Origin: JANNBN01 sp031385545
Lineage (GTDB): Bacteria; Actinomycetota; Acidimicrobiia; Acidimicrobiales; JANYDT01
Length of the DNA stretch: 38,644 bases
NCBI GenBank assembly: GCA_031385545.1
Contig: JANNBN010000139.1
Span: 1 to 38,644 of the forward strand
Reading direction: 5' to 3'
A program made the position numbers and the translations under genes. Below the pieces are notes generated by a model. It ran no database searches. It had not been told where the DNA came from and was given only the letters and a program-made list of their open reading frames with translations. Below, one piece after another: positions 32,110 through 38,644 of the stretch. The number at the start of each line of letters is the position of its first letter. Within the stretch, counting starts at the first letter, position 1.

Positions 32110-32901
32110 ATGAGCGCGTTCACGTCTGACCAGCATCAAGATGTCAAGTCACTCCGGCGCCTCATCGGGCGTCGGAGTGCGCGTTCCGACGACATGTTGT
32201 GCGTTGTCGAGGGTGCAAAAGTTCTGGCCGAAGTGCTGGCCGGCGGCCACACGGTCCAGACGGTATTCGTCGAAGGTCATAGCGAACGTCCGGAAGTCAC
32301 CGAGGCGGCTGCACGCGGCGCAGTCGTGCGTCGCCTCGCTCCGGGTCTGTTGTCCAAACTGGGCGACACAGTGACGCCACAGCCGGTCCTCGCGATCGTC
32401 GAATCGCCTCTCGTGACCCTCGAGTCACGTTCGCCCTGGCCCGAAGGTCTTGTTGTCGTCGGCGTTGACATCAGCGATCCTGGCAACGCAGGGACGATGA
32501 TCCGGTCCGCCGAACTTTCCGGAGCGGTGGGCGTGGTGTTCACCGGGACCAGCGTCGACGTGACCAGCCCGAAGGTTGTGCGGTCCTCCGCCGGTGCGTT
32601 GTTTCACATGCCCGTCGTACAGACGTCCGACGTCGGAGACACGTTGCGGTACCTGTCCAATGAGCGTTGTCGGCTGCTCGGCGCTGCGGTGCGAGGCAAC
32701 AGCCAGGTCTACACCGCCACGGACTTGCTCACAGGTTTCGTCGGAATCGTGATGGGGAACGAGGCTCACGGCCTGGACTCCGATGTGGAACGGCTGATCG
32801 ATGAATGGATCACCATCCCAATGCACGGACGCACCGAATCGCTGAACGTAGGGATGGCGACGTCGGTGTTGTGTTTTGAAGCTGCCAGGCAGCGTGGGTG
32901 A
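32110..32901 (+). CDS. TrmH/SpoU-family RNA 2'-O-methyltransferase
   Basis: A 263-aa SPOUT enzyme methylating rRNA or tRNA riboses with SAM. The N-terminal substrate-binding part (about 1-100) includes DDMLCVVEGAKVLAEVL. The catalytic knot has motif 1 DPGNAGTMIRSAE, motif 2 GIVMGNEAHGL and motif 3 IPMHGRTESLNVGMATSVLCFE with the catalytic Asn and Arg. Genes of this kind commonly lie between rplT and pheS in actinobacteria. The exact target nucleotide cannot be assigned, so no symbol is given. ATG 32110 starts 49 nt after rplT; TAGGCC at 32095-32100 may be a weak -10. Confidence 0.93.
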   Translation: MSAFTSDQHQDVKSLRRLIGRRSARSDDMLCVVEGAKVLAEVLAGGHTVQTVFVEGHSERPEVTEAAARGAVVRRLAPGLLSKLGDTVTPQPVLAIVESPLVTLESRSPWPEGLVVVGVDISDPGNAGTMIRSAELSGAVGVVFTGTSVDVTSPKVVRSSAGALFHMPVVQTSDVGDTLRYLSNERCRLLGAAVRGNSQVYTATDLLTGFVGIVMGNEAHGLDSDVERLIDEWITIPMHGRTESLNVGMATSVLCFEAARQRG

Positions 32902-32956
32902 TGTCTGTGATACCAGCACTCGGTGAAGTGTGAGCGGGGGAGACCGACTGCTCGGG

Positions 32957-32962
32957 CAGAAT
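32957..32962 (+). promoter_or_regulatory. Possible -10 box of pheST
   Basis: CAGAAT, with six bases GGACAG before GTG 32969. It is the variant without the initial T, and helps choose the pheS start. Confidence 0.35.
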
Positions 32963-32968
32963 GGACAG

Positions 32969-34021
32969 GTGAGTGCAGCTCCCCACCTGAACGACGTTCT
33001 CCACCCGCTCCAAGTCGATGCGCTGTCACAGGTCGCGGCCGCTGACTCCCTCGAGTCGCTGAAGGCGGTCGAAATCGCTGTCGTCGGCAAAAGCGCACCG
33101 CTGACCGAGGTCAACAAGACTCTCGGATCGATGAACGCCGAAGACCGGAAGTCGGCCGGCGCATCCATCAACGCGGTGCGCACCACGGTTACCGCAGCGA
33201 TCGCCGAAAAGCGGACGGACCTCGCTGCGGACGCCCGTCGCAGGCAGCTCGACGCCGAGCGGCTTGACCTTGGCGAGGTGATTGCCGAAGGCGAGCCTGG
33301 GCGGCTCCACCTCATCACCCGGACCACGATGGATCTCGAGGACATTTTCGTCGGCATGGGTTTTGAGGTGTTCGAAGGGCCGGAGGCCGAAACGGACTGG
33401 TACAACTTCGAGGCCCTCAACTTCGCGCCCGGGCATCCGGCGCGCACGATGCACGACACATTCCACGTCGCAACCGGCGAACCGGGCGACGTTGTGCTCC
33501 GCACGCACACCAGCCCGATGCAGATCCGTGTCATGCAGCAAATGCAGCCGCCGATCTACGCCGTCATGCCCGGCCGTTGCTATCGGCGCGACACGCCAGA
33601 CGCACGGCACCTGCCGGTCTTCCACCAGATCGAGGCGTTGGTCATCGACAAGGGAATTTCGCTTGGTCACCTCGCTGGCACCATCGACGCGTTCATCGCG
33701 GCCTACTTCGGCCGCGACGACTTGCGCACGAGACTGCGCCCAGGGTTCTTCCCGTTCACCGAGCCAAGCGCCGAGTTCGACATCACGTGCCCGTTCTGCG
33801 GAGGGTCGGGGTGCCGGGTCTGCAGCCAGACCGGCTGGATCGAGCTGGGTGGGTGCGGCATGGTGCACCCCAATGTGCTTCGTGCCGGGGGAGTGGACCC
33901 CGAGGAGTGGTCAGGTTTCGCCTGGGGCTTCGGAATCGATCGACTGGCCATGAACCGCCACAACCTGGCCGATCTTCGCGACCTGCTGGCCAACGACGTG
34001 CGGCTGCTCCGTCAGTTCTGA
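32969..34021 (+). CDS. pheS: Phenylalanyl-tRNA synthetase alpha subunit
   Basis: A 350-aa catalytic subunit of the heterotetrameric class II synthetase. The N-terminal coiled coil (about 10-90) is followed by class II motif 1 with MGFEVFEGPEAETDWYNFEALN, then HPARTMHDTFHV, motif 2 GRCYRRDTPDARHLPVFHQIE, and motif 3 GFAWGFGIDRLAMNRHN. A CPFCGGSGCRVC segment just before GCGMVHPNVL matches the Cys-rich loop found in many bacterial PheS and may bind zinc. GTG 32969 is preferred over GTG 32930, because the extra residues are not conserved and CAGAAT is six bases upstream. pheT follows 18 nt later. Confidence 0.96.
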   Translation: MSAAPHLNDVLHPLQVDALSQVAAADSLESLKAVEIAVVGKSAPLTEVNKTLGSMNAEDRKSAGASINAVRTTVTAAIAEKRTDLAADARRRQLDAERLDLGEVIAEGEPGRLHLITRTTMDLEDIFVGMGFEVFEGPEAETDWYNFEALNFAPGHPARTMHDTFHVATGEPGDVVLRTHTSPMQIRVMQQMQPPIYAVMPGRCYRRDTPDARHLPVFHQIEALVIDKGISLGHLAGTIDAFIAAYFGRDDLRTRLRPGFFPFTEPSAEFDITCPFCGGSGCRVCSQTGWIELGGCGMVHPNVLRAGGVDPEEWSGFAWGFGIDRLAMNRHNLADLRDLLANDVRLLRQF

Positions 34022-34039
34022 ACGAAGACCGAGGACACC

Positions 34040-36490
34040 ATGCTCGTTCCCCTTTCCTGGCTGCGCGAGTTCGTGCCGCAGCTCACGCATTCCACTGCCG
34101 AGATCATCACCGTGCTCGACTCGTTGGGGCTTGTCGTCGAAGGTACCGACACGGTGGTGTCGCTCAATCCCCGAGCCGCACGTGTTGACGAAGCCGTAGA
34201 CGGAGCAGCCCAGCAACTGGCTGGTGTGATCACGTGCGAAGTTGTCGCCATCAGGCCCCATCCCAATGCGGACAAGGTGCGGCTCATCGACGTGCGCACG
34301 GTCGACGGCGCCGACCCGCTGCCGCAGGTCGCGTGCGGTGCATGGAACTTCAAGGTGGGTGACCGTGTTCCGCTGGCGACCCTCGGCACGGTCATGCCGG
34401 GCGGGTTGAAGATCGAAGCACGAAAACTACGCGGCGAACCGTCGAACGGGATGCTGTGCTCGGCGCCGGAACTGGGGCTCGGTTCCGATGCGAGCGGCCT
34501 CTTGATCCTTCCACCCGAGACCCCGCTCGGTGTGCCCATCGAGCAGGCGCTCGGGGTGTTGCGAGACGTGGTGTTCGACATTTCCGTCGAGGCCAATCGT
34601 CCGGATGCCATGTCCATCCGTGGTGTTGCGCGTGACCTGGCTGCCAAGATGGGACTGCCATTCACCGACCCGGCGGTCCGTGACCTCTCGGCACTTTCCG
34701 TTGCAGCGCGCAACGTGGACTCTGTCACCGCCGCTGACCTGTGTGACCGGCTCACCACGACGATCCTCGACGGGGTTAGCGTCGGCCCCAGCCCGGCCTG
34801 GGTTCGGTCGCGTCTCAGCGCAGCCGGAATGCGTCCCATCTCCAACGTGGTCGACGCGTCGAACTACGTCATGCTCGAGATCGGCATCCCGTCGCACGCG
34901 TTCGATATCGACACGCTTGAGGGCGAACGGATCGGGGTTCGATGGGCCGCTGTTGGGGAGCGGGTCACCACGCTCGACGGAAAAGAACGCGAGTTGTCGG
35001 ACGACGGAGTCATCGACGGGGTCATCATCGACGGGGGTGGAACAGCTGTCGGTATTGCCGCAATCATGGGTGGCCTTGCCACCGAGGTGACCGACTCCAC
35101 CACCCGAGTGCTGTTCGAGGTGGCGCACTGGTCGCCGATGGCGGTTGCCCGATCGGCCAAGAAGCTGGGATTGCGGTCCGAGGCATCGGCGCGCTACGAA
35201 AGAAATGCCGATGCCGAAGCGGTCGGCGCGACAATCGTCCGGTTCGTCGAGGTCCTGCGTGAGAGTTGTCCGGACCTGACCATCGTCTCCCATGACGACA
35301 TTCGCCCGGGTGGGAAGCCTGCGCCACGCGTCGTCGAAGTACGCACCGCACGTGTGAACCTGATCCTGGGAACAGCGCTGGATGACCAGACCATCGGTGC
35401 GCTGCTTGCCCCCATCGGTTTTGTCGTATCCCCACTCCGTTCAGGCGTCACTGCCGTGACCATCCCATCGTGGCGTACCGATGCAACCGAAGAGATCAAC
35501 GTGATCGAGGAAATCGGCCGCCATTACGGCTACGACCGCATCGAACGCGTCGTTCCGCTCAGCCCCAGGGTCGGGCGATTGTCACCTCGCCAACATGACC
35601 GACGCGCAGTGCGCACGCTGCTGACGGGGGCCGGGCTGCACGAAGCGTGGACCACGACCCTGGTCTCGGCGACCGATGTTGCAGACGCCGGCCTGTCCAC
35701 CACCGGGTTGGTCACGCTGGCGAATCCGCTCGTTGCCGAGGAGTCGGTGTTGCGTCCATCGCTGCTGCCCGGTCTCCTGAAGGCCCTTCGGTACAACGCA
35801 ACACGGCGTAACCCGGGTATCAGGTTGTTCGAGACCGGCCGGGTCTTCGGCGAGCCACGAATTCGCCAGATCGTGCCGTACGAACGTGAACGGCTGACCG
35901 TTGCTCTGGCTGGCGACACCGACGATGCCGGCTCAGCGAAACGGCTCTTCGAGCAGTTGGTTTCCATGCTCGGCGTTGCTGACGGCGCTCTCGAGTTGCG
36001 GGCGTCAGACGGAATCGCAGGGCTGCATCCGACACGCTCCGCTCTCATCATCGGCGCAGGTACTGGGTTTCCGCTCGGCTCAGTCGGCGAGGTCGACCCT
36101 GGTGTGCTTGCGCGCTTTGGGATCGATCGACGCGTGGGCTGGTTCGATGTCGATCTTGACAACATCTGCAGCCTGCCTCGCCGCGGTCAGGAATTGCAGC
36201 CGATCTCGTCGTTCCCGTCGTCGGACCTCGACCTTGCGTTCGTCACGCCGGACGCCATCACGGTTGATGTGTTGGCTGCTGCGCTCCGGCGCTCGGCAGG
36301 CAAGGTGTGCGAGAAGGTGCAACTGTTCGACGTGTATCGCGGCCAAGGCGTTGCTGTCGGCAGTAGATCGCTTGCGTTCCGGCTGCGGTTCGTGGCGCTC
36401 GACCGAACGCTGTCGGAGCAGGAGTTGGCCAACCTCCGCGACGCCTGCGTTGCGGCGGGAGTTGCAGTTGGGGCAACGCTTCGCTCGTAG
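34040..36490 (+). CDS. pheT: Phenylalanyl-tRNA synthetase beta subunit
   Basis: An 816-aa partner of PheS. It opens MLVPLSWLREFVP. An EMAP-like tRNA-binding domain (about 45-165) has VVAIRPHPNADKVRLIDV. The B3/B4 editing region is about 200-400 (PISNVVDASNYVMLEIGIPSHAFD) and the B5 domain about 405-480. A catalytic-like core follows, with VIEEIGRHYGYDRIE, NPLVAEESVLRPSLLPGLL and IRLFETGRVF. The C-terminal FDX-ACB anticodon-binding domain spans about 725-816 (PISSFPSSDLDLAFV to the end). Full length. ATG 34040 has GAGG six bases upstream. It ends at the second CAACGTTG element. Confidence 0.97.
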   Translation: MLVPLSWLREFVPQLTHSTAEIITVLDSLGLVVEGTDTVVSLNPRAARVDEAVDGAAQQLAGVITCEVVAIRPHPNADKVRLIDVRTVDGADPLPQVACGAWNFKVGDRVPLATLGTVMPGGLKIEARKLRGEPSNGMLCSAPELGLGSDASGLLILPPETPLGVPIEQALGVLRDVVFDISVEANRPDAMSIRGVARDLAAKMGLPFTDPAVRDLSALSVAARNVDSVTAADLCDRLTTTILDGVSVGPSPAWVRSRLSAAGMRPISNVVDASNYVMLEIGIPSHAFDIDTLEGERIGVRWAAVGERVTTLDGKERELSDDGVIDGVIIDGGGTAVGIAAIMGGLATEVTDSTTRVLFEVAHWSPMAVARSAKKLGLRSEASARYERNADAEAVGATIVRFVEVLRESCPDLTIVSHDDIRPGGKPAPRVVEVRTARVNLILGTALDDQTIGALLAPIGFVVSPLRSGVTAVTIPSWRTDATEEINVIEEIGRHYGYDRIERVVPLSPRVGRLSPRQHDRRAVRTLLTGAGLHEAWTTTLVSATDVADAGLSTTGLVTLANPLVAEESVLRPSLLPGLLKALRYNATRRNPGIRLFETGRVFGEPRIRQIVPYERERLTVALAGDTDDAGSAKRLFEQLVSMLGVADGALELRASDGIAGLHPTRSALIIGAGTGFPLGSVGEVDPGVLARFGIDRRVGWFDVDLDNICSLPRRGQELQPISSFPSSDLDLAFVTPDAITVDVLAAALRRSAGKVCEKVQLFDVYRGQGVAVGSRSLAFRLRFVALDRTLSEQELANLRDACVAAGVAVGATLRS

Positions 36491-36555
36491 CCAGCATTGA
36501 GCACCACCGTTCGGCGGCCAGCCGCAGGGGCGATCCCCAAACCCGCCTTGCCGGA

Positions 36556-36669
36556 ACCAACGTTGCGACGTGAGCAACCAACGTTGGGACGTGAGCAACC
36601 AACCTTGGAAATCGAGGACGATTTGGGCACTCGAAACGCAACGTTGGTTGCTGGGGTTCCCACGTTGGA
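36556..36669 (+). repeat. CAACGTTG composite intergenic element, copy B
   Basis: It starts with two and a half 21-bp direct repeats: ACCAACGTTGSGACGTGAGCA at 36556-36576 and 36577-36597, then ACCAACCTTGG to 36608. After about 30 bases come GCAACGTTGGTTGCTGG (36638-36654), four bases, and CCCACGTTGGA (36659-36669). Exact CAACGTTG is at 36558-36565, 36579-36586 and 36639-36646. The 3' half shares order and sequence with copy A. The surrounding 280-nt gap between pheT and the 64-aa gene holds no credible gene. Confidence 0.87.
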
Positions 36670-36770
36670 GAACCCGCGCGTGGTGGAGACCCCGCCCATG
36701 TTGAACCCTGCAACGCGTGAACCGAGACGCGCGCTGGCATCACACATGGGCCGTTGCGGAGTACGGCTGA

Positions 36771-36965
36771 CTAAGCGGCGATACGGGCGATGCGGACGAT
36801 GCGATCGGTTCGCATCGACAACACTCGAACCGCCCAGGGGTCGAGCCTGACAGCTCTGCCCGGCTCGACGGTGAAGAACGTCGTCAGCGTGCCATCGGGT
36901 GCGTACCCATCGACCTGATCGATGGTCTCTGCCGACCCGTCTTCGAGCTTCACCTCGTATCGCAT
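36771..36965 (-). CDS. Small hypothetical protein
   Basis: A 64-aa protein beginning MRYEVKLEDGSAETIDQVDG, with GYAPDGTLTTFFTVEPGRAV, LDPWAVRVLSMRTDRIVRI, probably a small beta-barrel-like fold. It resembles short actinobacterial proteins with a 'LTTFF..' and 'DSWAVRV' type pattern, but I cannot name a family. ATG 36965 is supported by TAGTGT six bases upstream. It is convergent with pheT across element B, and its stop lies 102 nt from that element. Coding status is fairly likely because of the promoter and the composition. Confidence 0.7.
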   Translation of the reverse strand: MRYEVKLEDGSAETIDQVDGYAPDGTLTTFFTVEPGRAVRLDPWAVRVLSMRTDRIVRIARIAA

Positions 36966-36971
36966 GACTCG

Positions 36972-36977
36972 ACACTA
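36972..36977 (-). promoter_or_regulatory. -10 box for the leaderless 64-aa gene
   Basis: TAGTGT on the minus strand, with six bases CGAGTC before ATG 36965. Confidence 0.5.
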
Positions 36978-37042
36978 TTGACGGCTGCCTGTGGACCGAT
37001 AGACCCCTCTTCGTGTGGACAACCGGTGGACATCTGCGCTGA

Positions 37043-37564
37043 TCACCACAGTTGCGGGGTGGCTTTCCCGGCCAGACGGCGCTCATGGTCGAGCAGCCAC
37101 CGTTTCGAGTCCAATCCACCAGCAAAGCCGGTGAGCGAACCGTTGCTGCCGATGACTCGGTGGCACGGCACAATGATTGGGATGGGATTGCGTCCGTTCG
37201 CAGCACCGACGGCACGAACGGCCGTTGGTTTGCCGATCCGTTCTGCCTGGCGCGCGTACGTAGACGTCTCGCCGAACGGGATGGCTGTCAGCGCTCGCCA
37301 TGCTGCAAGCTGGAATTCGGTACCAACCGGTCGGATCGGAACGGAGAACTCCGTCAGGGTGCCTTCGAAGTACGCAGCGAGCTGTTCAAGTGCGAGCTGC
37401 AGCACACCGGAGGGTTGACCCGGGCATGGTTGTGCTGTGCTGAGCATCAGGCGGTGGGGTTCGTCGTCCCACAGCACGGCCACCAGATGATCGTCCTGAT
37501 TCTCTCTGCGTACATATGGAGTGAGTATTCCGACGGGGGTATCGAGCGACGCGTACGTGATCAT
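37043..37564 (-). CDS. ogt: Methylated-DNA--protein-cysteine methyltransferase
   Basis: A 173-aa suicide repair protein removing O6-alkyl groups from guanine. The N-terminal ribonuclease-like part is about 1-80. The catalytic domain has GTEFQLAAWRALTAIPFGET, STYARQAERIG, RAVGAANGRNP and the active-site IIVPCHRVIG with acceptor Cys134, then TGFAGGLDSKRWLLDHE. All key residues are present. The start ATG 37564 overlaps the stop of the upstream glycosylase gene (ATGA) and has AGGAGG seven bases upstream, so the two repair genes are coupled. Longer frames upstream run into the glycosylase and are rejected. Confidence 0.95.
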   Translation of the reverse strand: MITYASLDTPVGILTPYVRRENQDDHLVAVLWDDEPHRLMLSTAQPCPGQPSGVLQLALEQLAAYFEGTLTEFSVPIRPVGTEFQLAAWRALTAIPFGETSTYARQAERIGKPTAVRAVGAANGRNPIPIIVPCHRVIGSNGSLTGFAGGLDSKRWLLDHERRLAGKATPQLW

Positions 37565-38644
37565 GTTTGTGCCTCCTGAGCGGCGAGCCAAAGTAGTTGT
37601 GTTGCATACGAACGCCACGGTGCCCACCGGCGGCCGACCTCGGCGAGCGCACGGCGATCTGTCGGCAACCCGAGCGCTCGTGCGCCGCGGATGACGCCGA
37701 GGTCGTCATCGAGAAGTACATCAGGATCACTCAGCGCCCGCATCGCGATGTACGAGGCCGTCCACGGGCCAATCCCCTTGAGCGAGAGCAGGTGCTTCCT
37801 CGCTTCTTCACGTGGCACCCCGATCGAAAGGTCGACGCTGCCATCGGCGAGCGCTGCACACAATCCGATGAGTGCAACGCCGCGGGAACGGGGGATTGCA
37901 AACTCCTCGGGGTTCGCAGCGCCAAGTGCGTCGGCTGAGGGGAACAACAGGCCAAGCGGGGCTCCTGGGAGCGTAAAGCGCACGCCCCTGGACTCCGCAA
38001 TACGCCGAGCCAACGTGCGTGCAGCGGCAACCGACACCTGCTGACCGAGGACAGCCTTGACCGCGAGTTCGTTCCCGTCCACAGCGCCCGGTGCGCGCCT
38101 TCCCGGATGACGCCGCGAAACCGGTCCGAGGTTCGGATCAGCATCGAACGTGGCAGCGACGCCGTACGGATCTGCATCAAGGTCGAATAGTCGGCGGACT
38201 CGAGACACTGCAGCACCGAGGTCGCTGAGCGACGTGAGCCAGAACGACGCCACCAGTGCTGTTCCATGTTTTTCGACTTGGACCACCCCGGGCCCGTTGG
38301 CGAGTGACAGCGTCCGCGAATACGTGTTGGCACCTCCCATTTCCACGCCATCGACAGCACGAGCGGCGAAGAATGAAAAGAGTCCGGCAGCATCGAAGGG
38401 TTCTCGGAACGGCAGCCGCACCCGGATCACACCGGCTTCCCGCTTGGACCGGGGGCGGCCTGCCCGAAGGTCGGAGGGTGTCGATGCGAACACGTCGAGG
38501 ACCGTTTCGTTGAACTGGCGAATACTTGAGAAGCCTGCTGCAAATGCCACCTCGCCGAAGGGGATCGGGGTCGTTTCGATGAGAACCCGGGCGGTTTGTG
38601 CCCTGCGGGCTCGAGCGAGTGCGATAGGCCCGGCGCCCAGCTCA
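37561..38644 (-). CDS. alkA: Ada-like AraC domain fused to AlkA-type DNA-3-methyladenine glycosylase (5' end outside window)
   Basis: A partial gene; the frame is open to the window edge. Translating 38644 downwards gives ELGAGPIALARARRAQTARV and then IPFGEVAFAAGFSSIRQFNE, an AraC-type helix-turn-helix as in Ada/AlkA fusions. The GTG at 38550 is therefore internal, not the start. Next comes an AlkA N-terminal domain (RVRLPFREPFDAAGLFSFFAAR). The helix-hairpin-helix glycosylase domain follows, with GNELAVKAVLGQQVSVAAAR, LKGIGPWTASYIAMRA, and DDDLGV holding the catalytic Asp. It excises alkylated bases, while the AraC part may control the adaptive response. It ends overlapping ogt by four bases. 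Confidence 0.92.
   Translation of the reverse strand, partial: ELGAGPIALARARRAQTARVLIETTPIPFGEVAFAAGFSSIRQFNETVLDVFASTPSDLRAGRPRSKREAGVIRVRLPFREPFDAAGLFSFFAARAVDGVEMGGANTYSRTLSLANGPGVVQVEKHGTALVASFWLTSLSDLGAAVSRVRRLFDLDADPYGVAATFDADPNLGPVSRRHPGRRAPGAVDGNELAVKAVLGQQVSVAAARTLARRIAESRGVRFTLPGAPLGLLFPSADALGAANPEEFAIPRSRGVALIGLCAALADGSVDLSIGVPREEARKHLLSLKGIGPWTASYIAMRALSDPDVLLDDDLGVIRGARALGLPTDRRALAEVGRRWAPWRSYATQLLWLAAQEAQT

Overview
The window is GC-rich bacterial chromosome with the signature of an actinobacterium, most likely class Acidimicrobiia (inference). Supporting signs are a mycothiol-dependent maleylpyruvate isomerase-like protein, an F420-type LLM oxidoreductase, a WXG100 protein, a DUF1844 gene divergent from infC, Thr/Pro-rich secreted proteins, and many genes with a TANNNT box 6-9 nt before the start codon (leaderless transcription). 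No rRNA, complete tRNA, CRISPR array, phage or transposase gene was seen. Coding is dense; no gap exceeds 300 nt.

Layout. 9-686 (minus): a two-gene cassette of unknown function. 897-3114 (plus): hisI, ygfZ and a lipoprotein gene joined by ATGA overlaps. 3169-5403 (minus): response regulator and histidine kinase, the kinase with an odd insertion in its HAMP domain. 5474-9239 (plus): trpC, trpF, trpB, trpA. 9284-10825: four-domain S1 protein with a repetitive N-terminus, ending at a strong bidirectional terminator. 11008-13966 (minus): WXG100 protein, ABC1/UbiB-type kinase, class II aldolase. 14044-18188 (minus): polyamine-type ABC transporter potA-potD-potB-potC. 18295-19395 (minus): serine hydrolase and a small protein. 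19638-21838 (plus): a small Cys protein and typA. 21986-26040: two secreted proteins on the plus strand (a GH-like barrel and a fibronectin type III protein), a short helical protein, and a minus-strand MDMPI protein. 26082-27116 (minus): LLM oxidoreductase, divergent from hisG - CSD/CPCC fusion - manA (27205-29765). 29928-30383 (minus): DUF1844 protein, divergent from infC-rpmI-rplT, followed by an rRNA methyltransferase, pheS and pheT (30595-36490). 36771-38644 (minus): a small protein, ogt, and an Ada-like/AlkA glycosylase cut by the window edge.

The genes are mostly housekeeping: tryptophan and histidine synthesis, translation (IF3, L35, L20, PheRS, TypA, S1), polyamine uptake and alkylation repair. 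The unexpected signals lie between and inside them. A composite palindromic element built on CAACGTTG occurs twice, each time between convergent genes. Leaderless -10 boxes recur across the window. infC apparently starts at ATC behind a structured leader. Short tandem repeats are frequent, and three of them duplicate start codons.
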